NCBI GenBank assembly: GCA_001796355.1
Contig: MGMG01000014.1
Location: 1-39,299, forward strand
Reading direction: 5' to 3'
Source: Chloroflexi bacterium GWB2_54_36
GTDB taxonomy: Bacteria > Chloroflexota > Anaerolineae > Anaerolineales > Anaerolineaceae
DNA length: 39,299 nt
Position numbers and translations under genes: made by a program. The notes beneath the pieces are model-generated. The model worked only from the letters and a program-made list of their open reading frames with translations, did not search any database and was not told the DNA's origin. Below, in pieces: positions 1 to 8,775 of this stretch. Position 1 is the stretch's first letter, and every line of letters starts with the position of its first letter.

Positions 1-3000
1 TGGTTGGCTTTATGCGCGACGCACTGGTTGGAGCGGGTCAACCCCAGCCGGTTGTGACGCAGGTGGTTGCCGCTTCAGTAATCACTCCGGCTGTTCCTGC
101 CGTACCTCCGTCTCCCGCTGCTGTCAGCAGTTCGAATAGCGATGAACAAGAAGTCAAAGCCTTTGTGCTGCAAGCAGTCAGCGAGAAAACGGGTTACCCG
201 GCGGAAATGTTGGACATGGATCTCGACCTGGAAGCCGACCTGGGCATCGATACGGTCAAACAGGCAGAGTTATTTGCCACGATTCGCACCCACTACAACA
301 TCCCGCGCCGCGAAGATTTGCGCCTGTCGGATTACAACACGCTCGCCAAGGTGGTCCAGTTCATGCTGAATGAGACTGGTACACAGAGCGCGCCGGTGGC
401 GCCTGTTGCCCAGGAACAAGCTGAGCCGGCAGCAATTCCTGCTGCCGCTGTGGTCCAGCCAACCTCCGCAGCATCCCACGATGGCGTGGATATGGACGAA
501 ATCAAGGCATTCGTGCTGCAGGCGGTTAGCGAAAAGACGGGGTATCCATCCGACATGCTCGATCTTGACCTGGATCTGGAAGCAGACCTGGGCATCGACA
601 CTGTCAAGCAAGCCGAGTTGTTCGCGACCATTCGCACCAACTACGACATCCCGCGGCGCGAAGATTTGCGCCTTTCGGACTATAACACGCTGGCAAAAGT
701 TATCCAGTTCATGGCAGACGCTGTGGCCGAACGTGCTGCTGCATCTGCACCCAAGGCGGTAGAAGCAGCACCGGTCGAGGTTGAAGCAAAATTGGAAGAA
801 ACACCGGCGCCACAGGTCAGTCCAACCGCTGCCGCCGCACAGGCGACAACAGGCGCCATTCGCCGCCGCATCCCCATTCCAGTGCTGCGCCCACGGCTAG
901 ACCTCTGCACACCGTCCGGAGTAACCATCGATGCAAGTAGCCGCATCCTGGTGGTTGCCGACAGTGGAAAAACCGCTGACGGTCTGGCCCGCCGCTTGCG
1001 CGGCCGTAAAGCCCAGGTGCTGGTAATCCCAACACTCGATGAGGCTGCGCTGGCAAAAGTACAGCAATGGCAGGCTGAAGCCCCGGTAACCGGTGTCTAT
1101 TACCTGCCAGCCTTGAACGTTGAACCCGCGCTGGCTGATCTGGACGCTGCCACCTGGGAATCGGAGTTGGAAGCTCGCGTCCTGCCTTTGTATCACTTGC
1201 TGCGGTTGGTAGGTCCTGAGTCTTTCCTGGTATGCGCCACCCGCATGGGCGGCCTGCACGGCTACGGTGCTGACGGCGCCAGCGCCCCGATGGGCGGGGC
1301 AGTCAGTGGTTTTGCCAAAGCCATGGGCATGGAACGCCCCAACCTGATGGTGAAGGTGGTGGATTTTGCTGAGGATGAAATCCCGGCTCGAGCTGCAACC
1401 CTGTTGATCGAGGAAACCCTGGTCGATTCGGCCGTAGTCGAAGTCGGTTGGCGCGGCGAACAACGCTATGGAATTGCTGTACTGGATCGCGATGTCGCGG
1501 AACAGACCCTGAACCTTGGAAAGAATCCGATCTTCCTGGTCAGCGGCGGCACTGGCGGTATTACCGCATCAGTGGTGACCGATCTGGCGCAGCAAACAAG
1601 GGGTACCTTTTACTTGCTGGGGCGATCTGAACTGCCCGACGCACAGGACCCTGATATCCAACTGGCGCGCAGCGGACGTGAAGCGCTTAAGAATGCGGTC
1701 ATGCAGCGGATGGTAGCCGATGGCAAAAAACCCACTCCCAAACAGGTGGAAAGTGTCGTGGATAAGGTCACTCGGGCTGCGGCTACGCTGCAAACGATGG
1801 ACGTTGTGCGGCAGTCTGGCGGCCAGGCGCATTACCTGACTTGCGATGTCACCGATGCTCAATCAGTCAATGCGGTGGTCAAAACTGTGACCAAAGCTGA
1901 GGGACGGGTGGATGTCTTTATTCACGCTGCCGGGCTGGAGCACAGCCGCAAACTGGAAAACAAACCGCTGGAGGAAGTGCGCGAGACGCTGGCAATCAAA
2001 GCCGGTGGGTACTTCCACTTCTTGAAGGCATTAGCAAAGAACAAAAGACCGCTCAAAGCGGTGGTGGCATTCACCTCGGTGGCCGGACGCTTTGGCAATT
2101 CTGGTCAGGCGGATTACAGCGCCGCCAATGACCTGGTATGCCGGTTGACCTATGCCTTGCGGCGGCAAAACCCGGGGTTGAAAGCATTGACCCTGGATTG
2201 GAGCGCCTGGGCGCAGGTTGGTATGGCCAGCCGCGGCTCGATCCCGATGTTGATGGAACTCGCCGGCATCGAAATGATGCAGCCCGAGCAGGCTGCCCCG
2301 CTGGTGTACCGCGAACTGGTGCATGGCGCTGTCGGCGGTGAAGTGCTGCTGACCGGATCGCTTGGTTTGCTGGAAAAACCGCGCCGCCCCGATGGCGGTG
2401 TGAACCTGGAAGCCGCCAACCAGGCGCTGACTGCTGGCAAGCCCATCCACGTGATGTTCAGTCGCTTGACTGGCCTGGACCTCAACCAGGGCATCACCCT
2501 GGAAGCCGAACTTGACCCGAAAGAGCAGCCTTTTCTGAAAGACCATGCGCTGAATGGCATTCCGCTGCTGCCCGGGGTGATGGGCATCGAGGGTTTCTCG
2601 GTTGCCTCCAAACACATCTCCTCAGTGCTCGCGTCCGAAAAGAGTGGGTTCGATGTCGCCCGCCTGGAAGATATCCATTTCCTGGCGCCCTTCAAGTTCT
2701 ATAAGGACGCCCCGCGCCGCATCACCTGGCGCGCCCAGGTAGCGCACGAGCAAGGCGGTCTGGTGGCGCATGTGATACTCGAGTCCACCTTGGCTCGCCC
2801 CGGCCGCGATGATGAAAAAATGCTGCATTTCACCGGCAAGGTTTATTTAGCCCCAATCTCCGATGCACATGCCGAGCGAACCATGCAGCCCCCGGTTTGG
2901 AACGGTGCGTACACAGTGGAAGCCAAAGACATTTACCAGCTTTACTTCCACGGGCCAGCCTTCCAGGTGTTGGAAGGGGTTCAGCGCTCTGGCGAGACGG

Positions 3001-3374
3001 TGTTGGGTAAATTACACCGGGATACACCCGCCATCACCGCTGAAGGCGAGGAATTGGTCTCCACGCCCGTGCTGGTGGAATTGTGCATGCAAACTGCAGG
3101 AATCTGGGAAGCCGGATCCACCGGGGCGCTGGCGCTGCCCAGTTCGATTGGTGAGCTGCGGTTGTACCATATCACCCCGAATGGCCAGCCCATCTTCGCT
3201 TCCGTAACGCCAAACCATAACGCAGAGGGAGAGTTATCCTTCGATGCTACGGTGGTGGATGCCAAGGGCCGGGTTTACCTGGAACTGGACAACTACCGCA
3301 CCTCGCCGCTACCGTATGCGGTGGACGAGAAGCTGCTCAAGCCGCTGCGCGGTCTGGTTGCAGACAAGAAGTAA
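1..3374 (+). CDS. PfaA-like polyketide/PUFA synthase, C-terminal part (ACP-ACP-KR-DH), 5' truncated by window
   Basis: The reading frame is open through the left edge, so this is the 3' part of a larger modular synthase. Numbering from the Met at base 12: linker; ACP1 about 46-118; ACP2 about 160-235; a structural half-ketoreductase about 300-480; catalytic KR about 505-760 with a GGTGG nucleotide loop and a YSAAND active-site Tyr near 702; then a hotdog dehydratase with HALNGIPLLPG (HxxxGxxxxP) near 847. ACP-ACP-KR-DH matches the C-terminal half of PfaA-type PUFA synthases; ketosynthase and acyltransferase would lie upstream. Both ACPs read LGIDTVKQ, so Thr (codons 252-254 ACG and 600-602 ACT) replaces the Ser that normally carries phosphopantetheine. 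The second DH motif is ELCMQ instead of DxxxQ. The downstream PPTase and pfaD support the pathway. Product unknown: PUFA, hydrocarbon or glycolipid-type chain are all possible. Confidence 0.88.
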   Translation, partial: VGFMRDALVGAGQPQPVVTQVVAASVITPAVPAVPPSPAAVSSSNSDEQEVKAFVLQAVSEKTGYPAEMLDMDLDLEADLGIDTVKQAELFATIRTHYNIPRREDLRLSDYNTLAKVVQFMLNETGTQSAPVAPVAQEQAEPAAIPAAAVVQPTSAASHDGVDMDEIKAFVLQAVSEKTGYPSDMLDLDLDLEADLGIDTVKQAELFATIRTNYDIPRREDLRLSDYNTLAKVIQFMADAVAERAAASAPKAVEAAPVEVEAKLEETPAPQVSPTAAAAQATTGAIRRRIPIPVLRPRLDLCTPSGVTIDASSRILVVADSGKTADGLARRLRGRKAQVLVIPTLDEAALAKVQQWQAEAPVTGVYYLPALNVEPALADLDAATWESELEARVLPLYHLLRLVGPESFLVCATRMGGLHGYGADGASAPMGGAVSGFAKAMGMERPNLMVKVVDFAEDEIPARAATLLIEETLVDSAVVEVGWRGEQRYGIAVLDRDVAEQTLNLGKNPIFLVSGGTGGITASVVTDLAQQTRGTFYLLGRSELPDAQDPDIQLARSGREALKNAVMQRMVADGKKPTPKQVESVVDKVTRAAATLQTMDVVRQSGGQAHYLTCDVTDAQSVNAVVKTVTKAEGRVDVFIHAAGLEHSRKLENKPLEEVRETLAIKAGGYFHFLKALAKNKRPLKAVVAFTSVAGRFGNSGQADYSAANDLVCRLTYALRRQNPGLKALTLDWSAWAQVGMASRGSIPMLMELAGIEMMQPEQAAPLVYRELVHGAVGGEVLLTGSLGLLEKPRRPDGGVNLEAANQALTAGKPIHVMFSRLTGLDLNQGITLEAELDPKEQPFLKDHALNGIPLLPGVMGIEGFSVASKHISSVLASEKSGFDVARLEDIHFLAPFKFYKDAPRRITWRAQVAHEQGGLVAHVILESTLARPGRDDEKMLHFTGKVYLAPISDAHAERTMQPPVWNGAYTVEAKDIYQLYFHGPAFQVLEGVQRSGETVLGKLHRDTPAITAEGEELVSTPVLVELCMQTAGIWEAGSTGALALPSSIGELRLYHITPNGQPIFASVTPNHNAEGELSFDATVVDAKGRVYLELDNYRTSPLPYAVDEKLLKPLRGLVADKK

Positions 3375-3395
3375 ACAGACAGGATTGCTTTAGCG

Positions 3396-4121
3396 GTGCA
3401 AAAATCCGCGGTAATTTACTGGTTAATGGATGAGGCCGGTCCTGAGGGGGCCGGCCTCATAAGCGATTCAGTCGATGGTCGGCTTTCGGTTGAAGAATGG
3501 AATCGTTTCAGGCAGATGCGTTTTCCCAAACGTCGCATTGAATGGCTGTCAGGACGACTCGCGGCAAAGAAACTCATTGTCACATGCGTTCCGGACATGG
3601 AAAATGTACCTTTTGCCCAGATCACCATTGCCAACTCTGCCGCGGGAGCGCCTTATGCGCGTACGGCTGATAAAATCCTGCCGATTCAACTGAGCATTAG
3701 CCACCGGGAAGGGTTGGCTGCGGCGGCAGTAAGCCTGAATACGGGCATCAGCCAGGGGATTGATTTAGAGTGGGTCGAGGATCACCCGGTGAGCTTTTAT
3801 GAGGATTTTTTCACAGCAGACGAGGTGCGCGCCCTGGGGGAATATGCAGCGAAACAGCGCGCCTGGGTGGGGAGTTTGATGTGGAGCGCGAAAGAGGCTG
3901 TGCTGAAGGCACTTGGGCAGGGGCTGAGAATGGACACGCGCGCCGTTGAGGTGCTTCGCATAGCCGAAAGTAAAGGGGATGGCTGGGGAGAAATTGAATT
4001 GCGCGTAGCCAATATGGAAAACGAAAACTGGTTTGGTTTCTGGCGCAATCAAGGACAGCACGTGCTGACCCTGGCGGTCAGGGGCGCAAAAACCCGGCCT
4101 GAGATTAAACAGTCCGGATAA
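3396..4121 (+). CDS. 4'-phosphopantetheinyl transferase, Sfp type
   Basis: Predicted to transfer phosphopantetheine from CoA to carrier proteins, most obviously the ACPs of the synthase ending 21 bp upstream; PfaE plays this part in PUFA clusters. The 241-residue length is normal for Sfp-type enzymes. The two family signatures are present: GIDLEWVEDHP near residue 120 (Mg/CoA-binding Asp and Glu) and WSAKEAVLKALG near 163 (WxxKEAxxK). The start is GTG at 3396; an in-frame ATG at 3426 is an alternative, and neither has a strong Shine-Dalgarno sequence. Same strand as the synthase, so probably cotranscribed. It converges on pfaD with a 16 bp gap and no clear terminator. Whether it can modify the Thr-bearing ACPs next door is the open question. 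Confidence 0.9.
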   Translation: MQKSAVIYWLMDEAGPEGAGLISDSVDGRLSVEEWNRFRQMRFPKRRIEWLSGRLAAKKLIVTCVPDMENVPFAQITIANSAAGAPYARTADKILPIQLSISHREGLAAAAVSLNTGISQGIDLEWVEDHPVSFYEDFFTADEVRALGEYAAKQRAWVGSLMWSAKEAVLKALGQGLRMDTRAVEVLRIAESKGDGWGEIELRVANMENENWFGFWRNQGQHVLTLAVRGAKTRPEIKQSG

Positions 4122-4137
4122 GAAAGCATTCACCGGC

Positions 4138-5829
4138 TCAGAGCGCTCGGTTGGGGTTGTAGTGCTCCAACCCAGCGGTTGTTCTAACCCCGAAAGCAGT
4201 AAGCTGGCGCAAGCGAGTGAGATAGGCTGCACCCGTCAGCAGTTGCAGAGCGACATCCGTCACGCTGCGGTTTTCCGGCTTTTCCAAATAGGTGCCGCGC
4301 GCCCAGTCGTTGAACGCGCCCATGGCGGGACCGCACCAGATCTGGTAATCCAATTCGCGCCCTTTTTCACCACTGTTCGACCAGCGCGAAGACAGTCCAA
4401 GATACCAGCGAAAAATCAGCGCCATTTTCTGGCGGGGGTCGGCATTAGCGCGCTCGATCTGGCGCGGATCGCGTTCGGTGAAAAATGCCACCGTGTCCGC
4501 CCAAATCGCATTGAGTTCGCGTTTAAAGACGGTTTTTTCCAGTTTTTCCCGTTCTTCGGTCGGGATCTCTTCGATCGAGCCGTAGCGTGAATACAATTCA
4601 TACAGTTTAAGTGCGCGCGGGCCAAACATGGTGCCGCGCCGCAGCACCTGCACTTTGACCCCCATCTCGAACATATCCGCTGCTGGCGCCATAATCACAT
4701 CCGCCATACCGGCCTGGGCCAGCAAGTTGCGGGTGTGCTCGGAAGCGCCGGCTTCCACGCAGGCCTGATTGACCGAACCGGTGGCAATAAAAGCTGCGCC
4801 CATAGCGAAAGCCGCGTAAGCTGCATGGGGTGTGGCAATACCGCCCGCCGCGCCCACCCGCGGCACAGAGGCATACTGGTAGCGCGCCTGGAGTTCGTCG
4901 CGCAGCGCCAGGATGGCCGGCAGCAGCAACACCAGCGGACGATTGTCGGTGTGCCCGCCGGAATCGGCTTCGGCGGTGATGTCATCCGCCATGGGAACGC
5001 GCTGCGCCCATTGCGCCTGGTCAGGCGTGATCTTGCCATCCGCGACCAGTTGATCCAGGATGTCGTTCGGCGCCGGGCTGAGGAAACGCGCGGCAACTTC
5101 TTTGCGCGAGAGTTTGGCAATGATGCGGTTGCGGGCAACAATTTTTCCGTCATTGTCCGCTTCCAGGCCAGCTACGCGGTAATGCACCAGCGGCGGGGTA
5201 ATGTCCAGGTAAGCTGACGCTTCCACGGTGCGAACGCCGTGTTTGAGGTAGAGTTCAGCCGCGCCGCGCTCCATTGCAGGTTCGTTCGGGCTGTTGATCA
5301 GGTTGAAGGCGTAAGGCCCGTCCGGGAGAGCCGTTTGAATCTCGTGGATGGCCGCTTCCAGCCGCGCTGGAACCACCCCGGCGGCGCCAAATGACCCCAG
5401 CAAACCAGCTTTGCCTAAAGCAATCACCATGCGCGTCGAGGCGATGGCGTTAGCCATGGCGCCTGCATAGTAAGCGCAGCGCACTCCGTATTGGTCGCGA
5501 AAACCGGCATCGCCCAGATCTTCGATACCCAAAGGGGGAAGCGCGCCTAGCAACTGCGGGGCTTTTCCATTCATCCCGGGCTGCACCGCGCCGGCGTTAC
5601 TAACACCTAAACCCTGCGGCATGGCGATGATATGCACCGGTTCATTGAATCCCAACAAGGCTGCCTGAATGCCAGCCGGGTCGGATACAACGGATTCAGC
5701 CGGTCCCTGCCAGGTCAACCCGGTTGAATGGGCAAGAGTGTGGGTTAGTGCGGTGGTTGCGGCAAAAGCCTGAGTTCCAGTCATAATGTCGAATTCCTGT
5801 CCCTGAGATAACCTGAAAACATTAAGCAT
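4138..5829 (-). CDS. pfaD: PfaD-family enoyl reductase (FMN, 2-nitropropane-dioxygenase fold)
   Basis: PfaD proteins are stand-alone flavin enoyl reductases that act in trans on PUFA/polyketide synthases, reducing the double bond left by the DH domain. The 563-residue protein shows family-typical stretches: ASAYLDITPPLVHYRVAGL near 205-223, a glycine-rich flavin-binding part (VGAAGGIATPHAAYAAF, near 325) and VQVLRRGTMFGPRALKLYEL further on. The ATG at 5829 is chosen because AGAGGGGG lies 9 nt upstream; the next in-frame ATG at 5784 would drop 15 residues. It lies convergent to the synthase/PPTase pair rather than in the same operon, unlike the classical pfaABCD order. With the carrier, KR and DH domains it completes the reductive cycle. 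Confidence 0.9.
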   Translation of the reverse strand: MLNVFRLSQGQEFDIMTGTQAFAATTALTHTLAHSTGLTWQGPAESVVSDPAGIQAALLGFNEPVHIIAMPQGLGVSNAGAVQPGMNGKAPQLLGALPPLGIEDLGDAGFRDQYGVRCAYYAGAMANAIASTRMVIALGKAGLLGSFGAAGVVPARLEAAIHEIQTALPDGPYAFNLINSPNEPAMERGAAELYLKHGVRTVEASAYLDITPPLVHYRVAGLEADNDGKIVARNRIIAKLSRKEVAARFLSPAPNDILDQLVADGKITPDQAQWAQRVPMADDITAEADSGGHTDNRPLVLLLPAILALRDELQARYQYASVPRVGAAGGIATPHAAYAAFAMGAAFIATGSVNQACVEAGASEHTRNLLAQAGMADVIMAPAADMFEMGVKVQVLRRGTMFGPRALKLYELYSRYGSIEEIPTEEREKLEKTVFKRELNAIWADTVAFFTERDPRQIERANADPRQKMALIFRWYLGLSSRWSNSGEKGRELDYQIWCGPAMGAFNDWARGTYLEKPENRSVTDVALQLLTGAAYLTRLRQLTAFGVRTTAGLEHYNPNRAL

Positions 5830-5895
5830 TAAGCACAGCCCCCTCTGGCAAGGTGCTAACAGGTATAACCCACTTTTTTAGATCGGGTTGCGCGA

Positions 5896-7059
5896 TTAGT
5901 CCTGTCCGCTTTGAACCAGCGCCCGGGTCAACTTTACCGGGATGCCGCCGTTGGACAGGGATACGCCTTTTTCAAATTCCAGGCGGGTGAGACTGGCCAG
6001 GCGTTCGTCATTGCACAGATAGGCGGCATGCCAGCCCGGGCATACATTTCTCAATACATTCCCAAACTGTGTGTATAACCCCCGCAGGTCATTGCCGGCG
6101 CTGATTCGCACTCCGTAGGGTGGGTTGGTCACCACCCAGCCAAGTGATGCTGGAGGTTGAATGGCGCTCACCGAAGCCTGAGTAAACTGGATCCATTGGG
6201 CAACCCCGGCTCGCTCTGCATTCTCAATTGCAGCCTGCACGGCGCCAGCGTCGCGGTCGGAGCCAAAGATAGCGCCTTCGGGTGCGTGGATCTTTTTTGC
6301 TGCCTTTGACTTCAGGTTTTCCCAGCTATATGCATGATAGCCCGGCCAGTTCATGAAGGCAAACGACCGTTGCATACCCGGCGGAATCCTGGCTGCCAGC
6401 AGGGCCGCTTCAATCGGAATGGCGCCCGAGCCGCAAAATGGGTCCAACAATGGGGAACGGCGGTCCCAGCCTGAAGCGTACAACATGGCAGCCGCCACGG
6501 TCTCGCGCAGCGGCGCTTTGGCTACTGCCAGCCGGTAACCGCGGCGGTGCAGCGGTTCGCCAGACATGTCCAGGCTGATGGTGCATTCATCATTTTCCAT
6601 GCGCACCAGAACCAGTTGCGCAGATGGCTGCTCTTCGTCAAATGCCAGCGCCTCTGGCGCATGCTTGAGCCGGTCGCCGATGGCGCCCAGCACGCGTTCA
6701 CTGACCGCGCCGCTGTGGTACAACTTGGAATGATGGCAGGTGCTGCGGATTGCGACCGGCTGGCCGGGAGCCAGGTAGCGCTCCCAGGGCAAATTTGCAG
6801 CTTTGCGGCGCAGTTCGGCAAATTGAATGGCGTGGAAGCGTCCCAGACGCAGCAAGACGCGGTTAGCGGTACGCAGCCATAAGTTGGCGCGGTAAAGCCC
6901 TTCCAGCGTGCTGGAGAAGCCCACACCGCCTTCTCCGGGGTGATGACTGGCTGAATCGGCTGCGGGAATATAACCCAGTTCTTCCAGTTCCTGCGCCAGA
7001 AATGGCTCGACTCCCGGCAGACAGGCGGCAAAAGCCTCCAGCAGTGGACTAGCGGCCAT
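5896..7059 (-). CDS. THUMP-domain RNA (guanine-N2) methyltransferase, RlmL/YpsC-like
   Basis: Class I SAM-dependent methyltransferase of the family that methylates guanine N2 in 23S rRNA (RlmL N-terminal half, B. subtilis YpsC). The 387-residue protein has an N-terminal ferredoxin-like/THUMP region (about 5-165), SAM motif I LLDPFCGSGAIPIEA near 203-217, and the catalytic motif VTNPPYGVRI near 308-317, where NPPY is typical of exocyclic-amine methylation. The ATG at 7059 has GAGG upstream and lies inside the 3' end of ygiQ (11 bp overlap), so translation is probably coupled. It is the last gene of the hpt-pfk-ygiQ run. The exact target nucleotide cannot be told from sequence; a tRNA target (TrmN-like) is the alternative. 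Confidence 0.85.
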   Translation of the reverse strand: MAASPLLEAFAACLPGVEPFLAQELEELGYIPAADSASHHPGEGGVGFSSTLEGLYRANLWLRTANRVLLRLGRFHAIQFAELRRKAANLPWERYLAPGQPVAIRSTCHHSKLYHSGAVSERVLGAIGDRLKHAPEALAFDEEQPSAQLVLVRMENDECTISLDMSGEPLHRRGYRLAVAKAPLRETVAAAMLYASGWDRRSPLLDPFCGSGAIPIEAALLAARIPPGMQRSFAFMNWPGYHAYSWENLKSKAAKKIHAPEGAIFGSDRDAGAVQAAIENAERAGVAQWIQFTQASVSAIQPPASLGWVVTNPPYGVRISAGNDLRGLYTQFGNVLRNVCPGWHAAYLCNDERLASLTRLEFEKGVSLSNGGIPVKLTRALVQSGQD

Positions 7060-8767
7060 GCAGACCTCGGCGTACCGGCGCTTCTTTATCGACTACGATG
7101 CGCTTTTGGCGTTCTTTACGCCCACTCTCTTTTTCGACGAATAATTTTTCACCGGTGAATGGATCCATCTCGGTGTAATACATCAGGCTGGAGTAAGTGG
7201 AGGGGGTAGGGGTAAACACCTGCACTTGCTCCGGATGAATATTTAATTTCTGGCTGGTGAAGAGCCGCAGACGGCGCATGTCCTCTTCCGAGCAGCCGGG
7301 ATGAGCGGCGATCAGGTAATAGGTCAAAAACTGCGGCTTGCCAGCCTCAGCGGTCATCTGCTCGAACATGCCTTTGAACCGCAGCAAATTGTCATCGCCC
7401 GGTTTTCCCATGTGGCGCAGTACGTTATTTTCCGTGTGCTCCGGCGCCACTTTCATCTGACCGGAAACATGATTGCGCACCACAGCGCGCAGGTAGTTGT
7501 GTCCGTGCGCCTGATCTGCCAGCACCATATCGTAACGGATGCCGGAGGCGACGAACACCTTGCGCACGCCCTTGACCTGCCGCAACCGGCGCAACAATTC
7601 GATCTGCTGCGAGTGGTCGACCTTCATCTGGTTGCAAATTTCAGGGTACAGGCAGCGTTTTTTGATGCATACCCCGCTCTTTAGCTTTTTGGCGCACTCG
7701 AAACCATACATGTTGGCGGTAGGACCGCCGGCATCCTGGATGATGCCCCTGAAATCAGGCATGGCAGCCAACCGTTCGGCTTCGTCGACGATCGAATCTG
7801 GGCTGCGCCAGGATACAGTGCGGCCTTCATGCACCGCGATCGCGCAGAAATTGCATTCCCCGTAACAGCCGCGGTGAGTCTGGATGGAAAAATGAATGGT
7901 TTCCAGGCTTTTAACTTTTCCCTGGCGTTCGTAGTACGGATGCTGGGCACGCTCGAAGTCCATGCGGTAAACCGAGTCCAACTCGTCCTGGGTGGGCGTC
8001 AGCGCCGGCGGATTCTGGACCAGGTAGCGGTCACCGTGACGTTGGATCAGGCCGCGGGCGGTCAGTGGATCATTATTGCGGTAAAACGTATGGAACATCT
8101 CGATAAAAGCATTTTTATCGCTGGCGACGGTTTCGTAGGCGGGCAGTTCCAGATAACCGCTGCGCGGTTGGCGGTCAAGGTAACACAGACCGCGAATGTC
8201 ATGAATATCCTGCCCATCGCGCAGGCGGTTTGCCAGTTCGACAATGCCTATTTCCGCCATGCCGTAAAACAGCAGGTCAGCTTTGGCATCCAGCAGGATC
8301 GAGCCGCGCACCCGGTCGGACCAGAAATCATAATGCGCAACGCGCCGTAAACTGGCCTCGATGCCGCCCAACACGATTGGGCGGGTGTTTTTGTAAAAGC
8401 GCCGGATCAGGTTGGTGTAGGTAATTGTCGCGCGGTCGGGGCGGCGATTGTTGATCCCGCCGGGGGTATTATCGTCGCTGCGACGTTTTTTACGCGTGGC
8501 CGTGTAATTGGCGACCATCGAATCGACCACGCCGGCTGTAACTCCCCAGAAAAGCACAGGTTCTCCCAGGCGCGTAATATCTTCAGCCGACTGAATATCT
8601 GGCTGGGCAATCACGCCAACCCGGTAACCGGCTGAAACCAGCACCTTGCCGATGACGGCGGTGCCCGAGAACGGGGTGTCAATATAGCTGTCGCCGCTGA
8701 CGAGGATCACGTCCAGCTGGCGCCATCCCAAATCCGCGCATTCGCGTAAAGTTGTCGGTAGAAACAC
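7049..8767 (-). CDS. ygiQ: YgiQ-family radical SAM protein
   Basis: Member of the YgiQ (UPF0313) family, widespread radical SAM proteins without an agreed function. The 572 residues include a B12-binding-like N-terminal region (ILVSGDSYIDTPFSG near 21-35) and the radical SAM cluster motif CYGECNFC (CxxxCxxC) near 300-310, which binds a [4Fe-4S] cluster. The C-terminal part has HPEQVQVFTPTPSTYSSLMY, typical of YgiQ. The start is GTG at 8767 with AAGGG 5 nt upstream, 8 bp after the phosphofructokinase stop. The protein shares an operon-like run with pfk upstream and the methyltransferase downstream. Oxygen-sensitive chemistry fits an anaerobic host. Substrate unknown. Confidence 0.9.
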   Translation of the reverse strand: MFLPTTLRECADLGWRQLDVILVSGDSYIDTPFSGTAVIGKVLVSAGYRVGVIAQPDIQSAEDITRLGEPVLFWGVTAGVVDSMVANYTATRKKRRSDDNTPGGINNRRPDRATITYTNLIRRFYKNTRPIVLGGIEASLRRVAHYDFWSDRVRGSILLDAKADLLFYGMAEIGIVELANRLRDGQDIHDIRGLCYLDRQPRSGYLELPAYETVASDKNAFIEMFHTFYRNNDPLTARGLIQRHGDRYLVQNPPALTPTQDELDSVYRMDFERAQHPYYERQGKVKSLETIHFSIQTHRGCYGECNFCAIAVHEGRTVSWRSPDSIVDEAERLAAMPDFRGIIQDAGGPTANMYGFECAKKLKSGVCIKKRCLYPEICNQMKVDHSQQIELLRRLRQVKGVRKVFVASGIRYDMVLADQAHGHNYLRAVVRNHVSGQMKVAPEHTENNVLRHMGKPGDDNLLRFKGMFEQMTAEAGKPQFLTYYLIAAHPGCSEEDMRRLRLFTSQKLNIHPEQVQVFTPTPSTYSSLMYYTEMDPFTGEKLFVEKESGRKERQKRIVVDKEAPVRRGLHGR

Positions 8768-8775
8768 GCTGGCCC

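Noticed and set aside
12..14. ATG at base 12 as the true start of the synthase
   Set aside because: The frame is open to the window edge and the region is a linker between domains; KS/AT domains should precede it.
4735..5217. 160-residue plus-strand ORF inside pfaD
   Set aside because: Shadow of the pfaD coding frame with no recognisable domain or ribosome site.
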